Shown piece by piece: positions 1-9,375 of a DNA stretch of 39,491 nt. Made by a program: the position numbers and the translations under genes. Position 1 is the first letter of the stretch. Each line of letters begins with the position of its first letter. The notes under the pieces were generated by a model. It ran no database searches, was not told where the DNA came from, and saw only the letters and a program-made list of their open reading frames with translations. This stretch comes from an uncultured Pseudomonadota bacterium (GTDB lineage Bacteria; Pseudomonadota; Zetaproteobacteria; Mariprofundales; Mariprofundaceae), in contig CAJXLC010000020.1 of NCBI GenBank assembly GCA_913055645.1, positions 1-39,491 on the forward strand, given 5' to 3'.

Positions 1-1202
1 ATATCCTCCATGCGTTCATACAGTGATAACTCTTTACGCAAGGAGCGTGCCGCATTCAAATGGCTTACTTCACTTAACTGGGTTTCAAGCCGACTTATAC
101 TACGTTGCATATTTATCGCTGGGTAATGGCCTTGCTCAGCAAGCTTTCGATCCAATACAGCATGCCCATCTAAAATCGCCATCGCAGCATCCGCAACGGG
201 GTCAGCAGATAAATCATCGCCTTCCACCAACACCGTATATAAACCACTAATATCACCACGTTTATCTGCCGACTGTGAGCCAGGTCCAGCACGCTCCAAA
301 AGCTCTGCCAAAGCAGCAAAACAAGATGGCGTGTAACCCTTGCTGGCAGGGGGTTCACCGAGCATCAAACCAATTTCACGCTGTGCCTGCGCAAATCGTG
401 TCATGCTATCCATCATCAATAAAACGCGTTTTCCTTTATCCCTAAACGCCTCAGCAATGGTGGTTGCCAGCAAGGCTGCACGCACACGTAACACAGGCGG
501 CACATCCGATGTCGCCACAACAACAACACTACGTTCTAAAGCCTCTTTCCCCAATGCCGTATCAAGAAACTCACGTACTTCACGGCTACGCTCACCCACA
601 AGCGCAATCACATTGATATCTGCATCAGAATTTCGTGCCAACATACCCATCAGCATGCTTTTTCCCACACCAGCACCTGCAAACAAACCCAAACGTTGCC
701 CCCAACCCATAGGTAAACAAGCATCCATCATGCGTACACCCAAATTCATAGGTTCGTCAATAATATGACGATCATATGGATTCAAGCGTTTGCCATGTAA
801 GGGATACGATTTTCCTGAGGCATGCAAAGGCTGACTATCCATGGGGATACCCAAGGCATCCAAAACTCGCCCTTTCAATGTATCATCTACTTGTATAGAA
901 GGTTCGTGTAATTGCGGAGTAACCACATCTCCGGGAGCCATACCTCGTGTCGATCCCACAGGCATTAATAAGGTTCTATCATCGCGAAATCCAACAACTT
1001 CAGCTTCAATACAGTGCCCTGCTGTGCAGGTAATGTCACATGCATGACCAATACTACTTGTTAACCCTGTTGCTTCGACCATAGGTCCTAGAACTTTATG
1101 AACACGCCCACGTAAAGGATATGCAGGAATCTGCTTTATATCGTCAATAATTTGACTGCGGTAAGCTTTATCTCCAAGCAATGGTTTCAATGTCAAACTC
1201 AT
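1..1202 (-). CDS. fliI: Flagellar export ATPase FliI (3' end cut by window edge)
   Basis: FliI is the cytoplasmic ATPase that energises and orders substrate delivery to the flagellar type III export gate. The frame is open from an ATG at 1202 to the left edge, giving about 400 residues; the family runs about 440, so roughly 40 C-terminal residues lie outside. A Walker A motif (AGAGVGKS, around residue 174), a Walker B strand (LLMMDSMTRFAQAQR) and the GERSREV and GEPPASKGYTPS signatures of the F1-beta-like export ATPases are all readable. Its ATG overlaps the fliH TGA in an ATGA tetranucleotide, so translation is coupled. Position after fliF-fliG-fliH is the usual order and separates it from an F-type ATPase subunit or an injectisome ATPase. 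Confidence 0.95.
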   Translation of the reverse strand, partial: MSLTLKPLLGDKAYRSQIIDDIKQIPAYPLRGRVHKVLGPMVEATGLTSSIGHACDITCTAGHCIEAEVVGFRDDRTLLMPVGSTRGMAPGDVVTPQLHEPSIQVDDTLKGRVLDALGIPMDSQPLHASGKSYPLHGKRLNPYDRHIIDEPMNLGVRMMDACLPMGWGQRLGLFAGAGVGKSMLMGMLARNSDADINVIALVGERSREVREFLDTALGKEALERSVVVVATSDVPPVLRVRAALLATTIAEAFRDKGKRVLLMMDSMTRFAQAQREIGLMLGEPPASKGYTPSCFAALAELLERAGPGSQSADKRGDISGLYTVLVEGDDLSADPVADAAMAILDGHAVLDRKLAEQGHYPAINMQRSISRLETQLSEVSHLNAARSLRKELSLYERMED

Positions 1203-1903
1203 ACAACCTCTTCAAGCTCGCTGACATCACCATCATCACCCTGCAATCGCATACGTAACTGCTCAATTATTGCTTTGATTGCCTGCTCTGGGCTTATTTG
1301 AATATCTTGTTGTTGAGAAATCAACCGGCAACAACCAGATAACACATCAGCTTGCGCTCTTATCCGCCACTTACCTATGCTATCTTCCTGTATCAAACGT
1401 TCAAAAACAGCCAAATCATCAGGGTTCACTAATAATAATAAATCTGACACGCTCGGCATCTGTAAAGCCGCCCGTCGCACAGCTGCAAGCATCATCTCAT
1501 AACGCTGCTCACCAAGCTCGCCCAACACCTTCTCAATCACTGCCTGTGCAATATCCAGCACTGTATCATTACAAGCATCTGATAGATTGCACACTTGTTC
1601 TTCAGCCTGTTGTAATAACTTATCCAAGTTCTCTATGCTTTGTTCTGCTCGCTTGGCTCCCAAAGCCATACCTGCTTTTTCACCCGCGGCATAGGCTTTA
1701 TCATAAGCCTCTCTCTCCATCATTTCAGCGCGACCTTGCGCCTCTTGCAGCATGCGTTCTAATTCCTGCATACGCTGCTCTTCTGCAGATAATGCCGACG
1801 AAACTCCCTTCATCACCCCCTCTCCAAAAACAGGATAGGGTGATGAAGACTCTGCTTGATGCAGTGATTTATCTTCTGTAATGGGTAAAGGTGCTAGTGC
1901 CAC
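1199..1903 (-). CDS. fliH: Flagellar assembly protein FliH
   Basis: FliH binds FliI and holds the ATPase at the C-ring as its peripheral stalk. The 234-residue product has an N-terminal low-complexity stretch, then a long charged coiled coil (about 45-105) rich in Ala, Glu, Gln and Arg with spaced small residues (KAYAAGEKAGMALGAKRA), then a V-ATPase-E-like C-terminal domain ending in acidic residues. The start is a GTG with GGAG about ten bases upstream; the nearby ATG (in TATGGAG) is in another frame. Sequence conservation in this family is low, so identification leans on the coiled-coil pattern and on the position between fliG and fliI, which together are decisive. It is 30 bases downstream of fliG. 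Confidence 0.9.
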   Translation of the reverse strand: MALAPLPITEDKSLHQAESSSPYPVFGEGVMKGVSSALSAEEQRMQELERMLQEAQGRAEMMEREAYDKAYAAGEKAGMALGAKRAEQSIENLDKLLQQAEEQVCNLSDACNDTVLDIAQAVIEKVLGELGEQRYEMMLAAVRRAALQMPSVSDLLLLVNPDDLAVFERLIQEDSIGKWRIRAQADVLSGCCRLISQQQDIQISPEQAIKAIIEQLRMRLQGDDGDVSELEEVV

Positions 1904-1933
1904 AAGGAAGTCTCCATAGACATAGCGTTCAAT

Positions 1934-2938
1934 TTACACCATATCATCGCCACCTCCCAAAGTGATTGAACCATCCTCATCCAATTTACGCACAGCACGT
2001 AAAATGGTTTGCTGTGCCTCTTCGACATCCGCCAATTTCAACGGTCCCATCACCTGCATATCCTCGCGCATGATTTCCGCCGCACGTTGTGACATATTGG
2101 AAAAGAAACTTTCCGCCAATTCTTCCGATGCGCCTTTTAAAGCGCGTACCAAGTCATCTGATGAAATATGTTTCAAAATTGTTTGAATATCACGCATTTC
2201 CAATTCCAGAAGATCCTCAAAGACCAACAACAATTTATCAACTTGCGAAAATAATTCTTCGTCTTTTTCTTCCAAACGTTCCAAAATAGGTCGTGAAACA
2301 CCCTTGTCTAAGGTTTTAAGAATTTCGACAACACTCACCATGCCATCAAAGCTCATACCAGTATTTCCAGTGGATTCTGATAGTTCTTTTTCCAAAGTCT
2401 CTTCAATATCAAGCACCAATTCCTTCGGTACACTTTCAATCTTGGACATGCGCATCACAACTGACATTTGCATATCTTCAGGCAGCAAAGCAATCACCTG
2501 ACTTGCCACAGAGGTATCTATATTCCCTAAAATCAAAGCAATGGTTTGCGGGTGCTCTGCTTCGATATAGCTCACAATCATTTCAGGTTTGATGCGCGAC
2601 AACTTCTCCCAAACAGTAAGCTTCTTTGGTTGATTTAGATTCGTCAAAATACGGTTCGCACGATCTTCATCGACAGCCAAATGTAACAATGCCGTCACAT
2701 CCTTACGCGATGAATGCATCATGGGATCATCTGAATTATGCATCTCCATATACTCATCGAGTACTTTTTGTAATACATCACTGTCAACTTTTCCCAAATC
2801 TGCCATACGCCTAGCAAGACGGGTCATGGTGGCATCATCCATATTCTGCACCAAAGGAGCCGCCGCTTCAGGACCCAAAGCAAAAAGTAAAATTGCAACT
2901 TTATCTTCGCCACTTAATGGCTTAGAGGCTTTACTCAT
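1934..2938 (-). CDS. fliG: Flagellar motor switch protein FliG
   Basis: FliG forms the rotor ring face that touches MotA and converts ion flow into torque; it also takes part in direction switching. The 334-residue product shows the N-terminal FliF-binding domain, the middle domain with the hallmark EHPQTIALILGN, and a C-terminal torque helix with alternating charges (ALKGASEELAESFF, then MREDMQVMGPLKLADVEEAQ). I chose the ATG at 2938 (MSKASKPLSGED) because it overlaps the fliF TGA as ATGA; a longer reading from 2953 would begin inside fliF and has no ribosome-binding site. Length matches the family (about 330). The matching stator genes motA-motB are at 37.5-39.1 kb of the same window. Confidence 0.95.
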   Translation of the reverse strand: MSKASKPLSGEDKVAILLFALGPEAAAPLVQNMDDATMTRLARRMADLGKVDSDVLQKVLDEYMEMHNSDDPMMHSSRKDVTALLHLAVDEDRANRILTNLNQPKKLTVWEKLSRIKPEMIVSYIEAEHPQTIALILGNIDTSVASQVIALLPEDMQMSVVMRMSKIESVPKELVLDIEETLEKELSESTGNTGMSFDGMVSVVEILKTLDKGVSRPILERLEEKDEELFSQVDKLLLVFEDLLELEMRDIQTILKHISSDDLVRALKGASEELAESFFSNMSQRAAEIMREDMQVMGPLKLADVEEAQQTILRAVRKLDEDGSITLGGGDDMV

Positions 2939-4605
2939 GCTGTTCCAACCCATTCATTCAACACCTTACCTGCTCGCTCTGGGTTATTGCTTACTGCCTG
3001 ACGCGCGCGCTCCATTTTTTCCAACCGTTCGCGGGCTTCATCTGATAATGTGGGCTGATAAGCCAATGCCGCATTTTCTGAAGAGTCTTCAGAGGAGTCA
3101 TCTGTAGACGTGATACGCTGAGCTAGTGGACGTAATAAAAACCATGCCAACAAAAACAATGCAACACCGACCAAACCATAACGCGCTATTTCTAAATAAA
3201 ATGCTTTGTTCTCAGTAGACTGTAGTGCCTCTGCATCAGGCAAACTTGAAATATCCAACAATGGCATACTCTGCAACTCAACCGTATCGCCACGGTCTTC
3301 ATCGTACCCTATTGCGCCACGAACTAAGGTTTGCAAACTTTTCAGTTCACTTTTTCCGCGCGGAACAAATGTTTTAGCACCTTTACTATCCGTTGTAAAA
3401 CTACCACCCACAACCACTGCAACTGAGAGCTTATCAATGCTACCAAAGGGAATAATACGATGTTCGGTGGTTGAACTTATTTCATAATTATTTGTTTCAT
3501 CACGGCGGTTTGCCTGTTCGCTCGGAGGACTTCCTGCTCCAGCCGAGGCAACCGAACCATCCGCCAAAATTGCAGGATTTTTACCAGGCGTATTGGAAGC
3601 CACGCCAGGCACACCTGAGGCTGATGCATCCACAGATTTCCGGTTTTCTTCCGTGCTACTCTGACTACGTAGAACCTGCTCATCTGGGTTATATTTTTTA
3701 CTGTTTTGTTCCACATACTGACGGTTAATCTTGGCAGAAACACGCACCACAGCTTGTCCCGCACCCACCACCTGTTCAAGCATTGTAGTCAAGCGGCTTT
3801 CCATACGTTTTTCCATCTGACTTTGATAACTTTGCATGCTTTCACCTTCACCAGCCGTCTGCGGGTCATCTTTGGAAGATAATAAGTTGCCTGATGAGTC
3901 TACAATGGTCACGGCTGATTTATCCAACTCTGGAATACTCGCTGCTACCAAATTCTGAATCGCTTCCACAGTATTTTTTGGCATACGTTTACTACCCATT
4001 AACTGCAACATCACCGAGGCACTTGCCTTGCGATCATGATCTGCAAATGCGGATTCTTTTGGCATCACCAAATGTACACGTGCCGCTGTCACTTGTGGCA
4101 AAACTTCAATGGTACGTGCCAACTCACCCTGCTGGGCGCGTTGTAAATTAATTTTTTGCGTAAAATCACTGATGCCAAACTCGTTACTGCGATCAAAGAT
4201 TTCAAAGCCCAAACCCGAACCAGGCATCATATCCTGACTTGCCAGTTTCAAACGCATCGCATAAACCTTATCGGCAGGAACAAGTACCGTTCCACCACCT
4301 TCTAATTTATATGGCACATGCTCTTTCTGTAACATTTCAACAATCGCTGAAGCATCTTTTTCATTCATGCCTGTATAAATCGGGCGATAAGGTGTTTCAG
4401 ATGACCATAACATCAAGCTAAGAAAGCCCACCAACATCAATGTGCCCGCAATAAATAATAAAATACGTCTATGACTAATCAGGCTATTTTGAATCTGAAT
4501 AAACTGACTCCCCGCGGGGGCAGTTCCAGCACCTATCTCACCTTGTAATGGTGCATTCATAGGTTGTTGCATTGCCATTTGTTGGGGTGTGGGTAAATCA
4601 GCCAT
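2935..4605 (-). CDS. fliF: Flagellar MS-ring protein FliF
   Basis: FliF builds the MS ring in the inner membrane, the foundation for rotor and export apparatus. The 556-residue product has a first membrane helix at about 48-68 (ILLFIAGTLMLVGFLSLML), two ring-building domains of the YscJ type (with VLVPADKVYAMRLKLASQ and QGELARTIEVLPQVTAARVHL), a Ser/Asn-rich periplasmic linker, a second membrane helix near 470-490 (YGLVGVALFLLAWFLL) and a cytoplasmic FliG-binding tail ending in NPERAGKVLNEWV. The ATG has a good AGGAG seven bases ahead. It overlaps fliG by four bases, and 71 bases separate it from fliE. Slightly shorter than the E. coli protein (552 there), so full length. Confidence 0.96.
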   Translation of the reverse strand: MADLPTPQQMAMQQPMNAPLQGEIGAGTAPAGSQFIQIQNSLISHRRILLFIAGTLMLVGFLSLMLWSSETPYRPIYTGMNEKDASAIVEMLQKEHVPYKLEGGGTVLVPADKVYAMRLKLASQDMMPGSGLGFEIFDRSNEFGISDFTQKINLQRAQQGELARTIEVLPQVTAARVHLVMPKESAFADHDRKASASVMLQLMGSKRMPKNTVEAIQNLVAASIPELDKSAVTIVDSSGNLLSSKDDPQTAGEGESMQSYQSQMEKRMESRLTTMLEQVVGAGQAVVRVSAKINRQYVEQNSKKYNPDEQVLRSQSSTEENRKSVDASASGVPGVASNTPGKNPAILADGSVASAGAGSPPSEQANRRDETNNYEISSTTEHRIIPFGSIDKLSVAVVVGGSFTTDSKGAKTFVPRGKSELKSLQTLVRGAIGYDEDRGDTVELQSMPLLDISSLPDAEALQSTENKAFYLEIARYGLVGVALFLLAWFLLRPLAQRITSTDDSSEDSSENAALAYQPTLSDEARERLEKMERARQAVSNNPERAGKVLNEWVGTA

Positions 4606-4676
4606 ACATTGCTCCTAACATCATTGTCTTAAATATTTTAACGCTATCGGACAAACACAAACATGGACCCAATGAT

Positions 4677-4961
4677 TTATACCTGCATACGCATAACTTC
4701 ACGGTATGCATCCACCATTTTATTGCGCGCTGCCATCATCAACTGGAATGATAAACCCGCTTTTTTTACCGCCATCATGGTGTCAGTTACGTTGCCAACA
4801 CCATCAACAGCCAACGTTTCTGCATTCTTAGCTGCTGTTTTCACATCATGATTCACATCGGCTGTATATTGTTTCAACAAAGCACCAAAATTACCTTTGG
4901 GCTTAGTGGTTTCAGTTTGTGTAACTGATCCTAATTGAGTTGGTAAACCTTGAATGTTCAT
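4677..4961 (-). CDS. fliE: Flagellar hook-basal body complex protein FliE
   Basis: FliE joins the MS ring to the proximal rod and is an early export substrate. The product is 94 residues, typical for the family, with the conserved core NHDVKTAAKNAETLAVDGVG and the C-terminal helix LSFQLMMAARNKMVDAYREV followed by MRMQV, which closely matches the rod-type helix of FliE proteins. A good AGGAG lies six bases before the ATG. It sits nine bases downstream of flgC and starts the switch from rod genes to MS-ring genes, the usual flgB-flgC-fliE-fliF order. The 71-base gap to fliF carries no clear terminator. Confidence 0.95.
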   Translation of the reverse strand: MNIQGLPTQLGSVTQTETTKPKGNFGALLKQYTADVNHDVKTAAKNAETLAVDGVGNVTDTMMAVKKAGLSFQLMMAARNKMVDAYREVMRMQV

Positions 4962-4970
4962 AACAATCTC

Positions 4971-5420
4971 CTAACGCATAAGTTCGAGTGATTTAAGAAA
5001 CATCCGTTTGGAAGCCTCCATCACCGTGACATTGGCTTCAAAACTTCTTGCTGCTGAATTCATATCCACCATTTCTTGCACTGAATTCACATTGGGCATT
5101 TTTACAACGCCATTGGCATCGGCATCAGGGTGCGCAGGGTCATACACCTCACGAAAAGGGCGTTGATCCTCAATGGTTTTTGCAACCTTAACTGATTGCA
5201 AAGAGCCTTGATCAAAAGAGCTTTGAAACACAGATGAAAATGAATGATTGTCTATAGGTGCGGACTGAAAAACCACCTGTCTACGGCGATAAGGACCACC
5301 TTTTGCGGTGCGCGTTGAATCTGCATTGGCAATATTTTCTGCAACAATATCCAAACGCGAACGCTGTGCGGTCAGCCCTGCTGAACTGACATGCATGGAA
5401 GAAAATAGCGTATTAGGCAT
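4971..5420 (-). CDS. flgC: Flagellar proximal rod protein FlgC
   Basis: FlgC is a proximal rod subunit of the flagellar axle, exported through the type III apparatus. The 149-residue product has the N-terminal rod/hook motif (SSAGLTAQRSRLDIVAENIANADST) followed by the FlgC-specific GGPYRRRQVVFQ, and the C-terminal coiled-coil motif (MPNVNSVQEMVDMNSAARSFEANVTVMEASKRM). Length equals the family average. The ATG overlaps the flgB TAA as TAATG, and GGGAGG lies just before it, so translation is probably coupled. No signal peptide is present, as expected for a type III export substrate. Confidence 0.96.
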   Translation of the reverse strand: MPNTLFSSMHVSSAGLTAQRSRLDIVAENIANADSTRTAKGGPYRRRQVVFQSAPIDNHSFSSVFQSSFDQGSLQSVKVAKTIEDQRPFREVYDPAHPDADANGVVKMPNVNSVQEMVDMNSAARSFEANVTVMEASKRMFLKSLELMR

Positions 5421-5833
5421 TAGCGACCTCCCGCTTTAATCACATTTGCAAGTCCGCTTAAACGACCTTTCAAAATTGTCATCGTCAATTCATGCATCAT
5501 TTGATTTTCTGCCATCGCAGTCATTTCTCGCTGGGTATCAACGGTATTCCCATCCATACGAGAGGCTACCGATGCACGGTTAAATACACCGCCACCTAAA
5601 GGTGCTGAGGAATGATGAGGCTGAAGGTGAGCAGGATTGGTTCTAGCCATCGCTGTTGAACCAGATGCTGCCGATTTTTCCGCCATAAAATCTGAAAACG
5701 TGCGCATATCCGCGCGATAATTAGGGGTATCAGCATTGGCAATATTTGCCGCATATACACTTTGTACTGTCTCACGTGCCGACATTGCCGATTCTAATCG
5801 TAGCGTTCCTGCGCCAAACAAGGACTGAGTCAT
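5420..5833 (-). CDS. flgB: Flagellar proximal rod protein FlgB
   Basis: FlgB is a proximal rod subunit and the first gene of this early flagellar operon. The 137-residue product carries the family motif AANIANADTPNYRADMRTF near its N-terminus and a C-terminal helix (MTAMAENQMMHELTMTILKGRL) that packs with the other rod proteins. I start at the ATG at 5833 (MTQSLFGAGTL), preceded by a strong GGAGGTAAT; a longer frame starting at 5914 adds 27 residues with no family resemblance. The promoter is expected in the 207 bases upstream, where only a weak sigma-54-like site is seen. Confidence 0.95.
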   Translation of the reverse strand: MTQSLFGAGTLRLESAMSARETVQSVYAANIANADTPNYRADMRTFSDFMAEKSAASGSTAMARTNPAHLQPHHSSAPLGGGVFNRASVASRMDGNTVDTQREMTAMAENQMMHELTMTILKGRLSGLANVIKAGGR

Positions 5834-5910
5834 ATTACCTCCTATTATCTCCCATTGAGAAAATCGATAATGGTTACGCTCAGTTCCTTCTGAAAACGTA
5901 GTGATTACAA

Positions 5911-5925
5911 GCAAAAACTATGCAT
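5911..5925 (-). promoter_or_regulatory. Weak sigma-54-like promoter before flgB
   Basis: On the minus strand the sequence reads ATGCATAGTTTTTGC. The -12 half (TTGC) is perfect and the -24 G and following CA fit, but the -25 position is T where a G is expected. It would start transcription about 66 bases before the flgB ATG. It is supported mainly by context (two sigma-54 activators upstream and better sites before the TPR gene and motA). Confidence 0.3.
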
Positions 5926-6002
5926 CACCTCGCTGTTTATCCAAACGTTATATAGTAAATCAAACACTTACGTATATTTCGTCAGTTTCTTGACAGCTTA
6001 AC

Positions 6003-6038
6003 CACCTCATTGTGCTACAAAGCATCTTTTATGAGGTT
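6003..6038. other. Inverted repeat between flrC-like gene and flgB
   Basis: Two seven-base arms, ACCTCAT and ATGAGGT, flank a loop of about 20 bases just downstream of the activator stop codon. On the minus strand there is no T-run after it, so it is not a convincing intrinsic terminator. It could attenuate read-through into flgB or be an activator-binding site for the flgB promoter; nothing in the sequence decides between these. Confidence 0.25.
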
Positions 6039-6040
6039 TA

Positions 6041-7393
6041 TTAAGCCGAAGCAAATGCTATGCCAGAATGATAGTCATTAAGCTTGTTGCGTAAGGTTCG
6101 AATACTAATACCCAGTAGCTTTGCTGCTTCTGTACGATTGCCTTGCACATGTTCCAGCGTTTGCTCAATCAACACACGTTCCATATCCCGAATGCTCATG
6201 CCTGCCTGCACATCCACTGATGAGCCTTGTTGGTGTGGTGAAGATACTGGAACAAAACCCAAGTGTTCACAGTGAACTTGTCCATCAAGGCTCATTAAAA
6301 AAGCCCGGTGCATACAATTTTCCAACTCTCGAACATTGCCTTTCCATACATGCTCTTGAAGATATGGCATCACATCCTTTGCTAATTGCGGGGCAGGTTT
6401 ATGATACATCTCTGAAAATTTTTGTAAAAAATGTTCAGCCAATGGAGCAATATCATCGGGTCTTTGGCGTAGTGGCGGTAATTGAATCGTTACAACATTT
6501 AATCGATAATATAAATCCTGCCGAAAATCTCCCTTTTCCACAGACTGAATAATATCACGATTACTGGTTGCGATAATACGCACATCCACTTTCACAGGTT
6601 TGCGTCCACCAAGCCTATCCACTTCGCCTTCCTGCAAAACACGCAACAATTTGGCTTGTAAATGCAAAGGCATCTCAGTAATTTCATCCAACAACAATGT
6701 TCCTTCATGGGCAATTTCAAACTTACCTGGTCGCGATTGTGTTGCACCTGTAAACGCGCCTTTTTCATGCCCAAACAATTCAGACTCAAGCATGCTTTCA
6801 GGAATTGCCGCACAATTAATGGCAACAAAGGCTCGCTCACGACGATTGGAGCATTGATGCACATAGCGTGATAAACGCTCTTTCCCAGTTCCCGATTCAC
6901 CCACCACCAAAACAGAAGCTTGGCTTGGTGCAACCAACGCCACCTGATCCAATAGGCGGCGCGTATCAATATCTTGGGTGATAAATACATCACTGCCTTG
7001 GCGCTGTGTCTCTGCCTGACGACTTAACTCAGCCTGATGGCCTGCTTTCCGTACATAAATTTCCATTGCCTCATCAGGGCAAGGAAGCATGCGATAATCC
7101 ATCACGCCCAACTGCATCAAATCTTCAGCACGCTTGGCATCACCTTGCTCAGCCAATACAACCACATTCGCTTGCGGCTGTTTTTCAAACAGTCTACGCA
7201 CTCGTGACAACACCGTTAACCCATCCCAAACCAATATGATTGCATCACACTCAGGCATCCACTGCTCAATTTCACTTGCTTGGGCATACGATATCACAGG
7301 GGTATCAGGCAACATGCGCCCCAATTGCACACGCACATCTGCTTCAACTAACTCTGGAAAATCCAATAAATAAATAGATGCACGCACAGTCAT
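6041..7393 (-). CDS. Sigma-54-dependent flagellar activator with degenerate receiver (FlrC/FleR/FlbD type)
   Basis: This enhancer-binding protein should open sigma-54 promoters of flagellar genes. Of 450 residues, 1-125 are receiver-like, about 135-370 form the AAA+ domain with Walker A GESGTGKE (165-172), the sigma-54-contacting GAFTGA (212-217) and Walker B LLLDEI (233-238), and the C-terminus is a Fis-type helix-turn-helix (NRTEAAKLLGISIRTLRNKL) very like FlrC and FleR. The receiver lacks the phosphorylated Asp in a normal context (AIILVWDGLT replaces the usual LLDxxMPG) and the N-terminal acidic pair, so phosphorylation is unlikely; FlbD-type regulators are similarly degenerate. Its start overlaps the upstream TPR gene by four bases, and flgB follows 207 bases downstream. 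No kinase gene is adjacent. Confidence 0.85.
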   Translation of the reverse strand: MTVRASIYLLDFPELVEADVRVQLGRMLPDTPVISYAQASEIEQWMPECDAIILVWDGLTVLSRVRRLFEKQPQANVVVLAEQGDAKRAEDLMQLGVMDYRMLPCPDEAMEIYVRKAGHQAELSRQAETQRQGSDVFITQDIDTRRLLDQVALVAPSQASVLVVGESGTGKERLSRYVHQCSNRRERAFVAINCAAIPESMLESELFGHEKGAFTGATQSRPGKFEIAHEGTLLLDEITEMPLHLQAKLLRVLQEGEVDRLGGRKPVKVDVRIIATSNRDIIQSVEKGDFRQDLYYRLNVVTIQLPPLRQRPDDIAPLAEHFLQKFSEMYHKPAPQLAKDVMPYLQEHVWKGNVRELENCMHRAFLMSLDGQVHCEHLGFVPVSSPHQQGSSVDVQAGMSIRDMERVLIEQTLEHVQGNRTEAAKLLGISIRTLRNKLNDYHSGIAFASA

Positions 7394-9363
7394 GGATACT
7401 CCTTCAATAATGTTTTTGCTTTTTTTTCTGCAACCGCAAGTGCTGCCAGCGAAGCATAAATACCTGCGCTCGGATCTTGACTCTGTTGTTCTAACTTTTC
7501 TAAGGCTTGCTTATGCTTTCCCGTTTTCAGCTGACAGATGCTATAATGATACAACCACGCAGCATCACGTTTTTTCTCATCGATCTTTGCATACAAATCT
7601 TCGGCTTGTTGATAATCCTTGGCTTTGAATAGATTGTTCGCCTGCTTTATAAGTGATTGTGCAGCATCTGCTTCAGGCATCACTCCGTACGCTTTCCAAG
7701 CGCTGGCTGCCATATGCCAATGCTTTAATTTTTCAGCAATTTCAGCTCTTGTTTTCCAATAAACAAGTCTCTCTTTCATCGTGATATCATCGGCTGATAC
7801 ATTCATAATACTCTGTGATGCAGCTCTTGGTTTATTGGCATGTAACTGCATTCTAGCCACCAGCAATAACATGTCAGGACGATACAAAGTAAACTCATGC
7901 TCATCTAACCAAGCCAATACCCGCCCAACACCACCGCTATCACCACGGTCTAACCATAACCGTGCCCGCTCTAGCATGATTTTCTGCCCCCATACACTAC
8001 CATTGGCTTGTTTATAAAGTTTGCTAAGAAGTTTCTCGGACTGTTCATAAGCCATAATCATGCGCAAAGCATGCGCTACACCCAATTGTAATTTTGCAAC
8101 ATCCAAATCATCTCGGCGAAAGATGGGAAAACGCTCCCAAAGAGAAACTGCCTCAACCCATTTTTTATGTTGCAATAATGTTTGCAGTGTCTGTTCAAAA
8201 AAGGCTATTCCCTCATGCAAAGCGTCCGAACGATAACCTGGAATTTCAGAACGAGCCACACGAGAAAAATTTTCCAATGACACCATGTCAATTTGTTTAG
8301 GACTATGTTTAGAATCACTATGACTCAAACGTTGCCATAAACGAGCTAAATATAATTCCGCCTCATTTTCAATAGGTGATAGTTGATTTTGGTCAGCCAA
8401 ACGTTTCAATGCAATAATCACTGGTTTTAAGGTGTGATAATCCTGACTCTTTTGATATGCAAGCATCAGTTTTCGCATAAATGCTTGTTTACCAATGCTT
8501 TGCTCTGCTTTTTGCTCAGCTAAGACATCATACTCACGCTCAATACGATCCGAAGGTTTTACCTTATACAACAGCCACAAATCTGCTCGTAACAAACGCA
8601 CCAATGCAACATAATCATCGTTTAAATAGTTACTTAAAAAATCATCGGCTTGCTTCATTGCCTCTTTATCTCTTTTGGCAATATGTAAAACTTGAATATA
8701 GGTGGACCAAAGCTGTTCATCTTTTTTTATCACATCAGGATGTTTTTTAAAGACACCATCCAATTGTTTTAATGCTATATCAAAACGTTTCTCAGCCATA
8801 TCAACTACAGCAAGCCATGCCTTGGCAAGGGATTCTTCTCGGCTACCCAAATCTTCGCTCATGCCATATTGAATAAGGTTGGAACGCGCCTCATTCCATT
8901 TTTTCCGCCCAATATATATGCGAGCCATCAACATCGCAGCCTGCACAGCCTCATTATGCCCTTCATAATTAGATCGCAATTCACGCGCATATCTCAATGC
9001 TTCTTTTTCATCACCATGCTTCCAATATAGCCACGCCAAGCGCCATTGTAATTCTGGAGCATTAACGCGATCAGGAAATTCTTTTTTCAAAGTTTTAAGT
9101 GCATTTACAGCAGGTGAAATACTCTCATAATACTGGGATTGAGCGTGCATTTCTTCGGCATCCGCAATCAAGGATAATAATTCAAAACGTTCTTTATCTT
9201 CCAATGTTTCATTGGCAAGTAGGGCTTGAGACATCCGAATCGCCTGCTCAGAATTACCATTATTTAAGAAAATACGAATGCCATCTACCCGCTCACTCGC
9301 CATCAGTGCTTGAGGTAAAAAACAGACATAACACAACAATAAAATAACATATTTAAGCGACAT
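7390..9363 (-). CDS. Secreted TPR-repeat protein, coupled to the flagellar activator
   Basis: Function unknown. The 657-residue product starts with a signal peptide (MSLKYVILLLCYVCFLPQALMA, cleavage probably after residue 22), then is almost entirely paired amphipathic helices of the tetratricopeptide type: for instance EALRYARELRSNYEGHNEAVQ near 120, KRFDIALKQLDGVFKKHPD near 210, and a final KDYQQAEDLYAKIDEKKRDAAW with KTGKHKQALEKLEQQ near 600-640. It should be a periplasmic scaffold. Its stop overlaps the start of the sigma-54 activator by four bases, so both come from one transcript, and a sigma-54-like promoter sits at its 5' end. By position it may serve flagellar assembly or report it, but that is inference; a general envelope TPR protein is the alternative. 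No Shine-Dalgarno precedes the ATG. Confidence 0.7.
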   Translation of the reverse strand: MSLKYVILLLCYVCFLPQALMASERVDGIRIFLNNGNSEQAIRMSQALLANETLEDKERFELLSLIADAEEMHAQSQYYESISPAVNALKTLKKEFPDRVNAPELQWRLAWLYWKHGDEKEALRYARELRSNYEGHNEAVQAAMLMARIYIGRKKWNEARSNLIQYGMSEDLGSREESLAKAWLAVVDMAEKRFDIALKQLDGVFKKHPDVIKKDEQLWSTYIQVLHIAKRDKEAMKQADDFLSNYLNDDYVALVRLLRADLWLLYKVKPSDRIEREYDVLAEQKAEQSIGKQAFMRKLMLAYQKSQDYHTLKPVIIALKRLADQNQLSPIENEAELYLARLWQRLSHSDSKHSPKQIDMVSLENFSRVARSEIPGYRSDALHEGIAFFEQTLQTLLQHKKWVEAVSLWERFPIFRRDDLDVAKLQLGVAHALRMIMAYEQSEKLLSKLYKQANGSVWGQKIMLERARLWLDRGDSGGVGRVLAWLDEHEFTLYRPDMLLLVARMQLHANKPRAASQSIMNVSADDITMKERLVYWKTRAEIAEKLKHWHMAASAWKAYGVMPEADAAQSLIKQANNLFKAKDYQQAEDLYAKIDEKKRDAAWLYHYSICQLKTGKHKQALEKLEQQSQDPSAGIYASLAALAVAEKKAKTLLKEYP

Positions 9364-9375
9364 GATGCCAATAAC

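Noticed and set aside
1279-1881. Open frame of 200 codons on the plus strand
   Set aside because: Antisense to fliH, no ribosome-binding site, low-complexity product.
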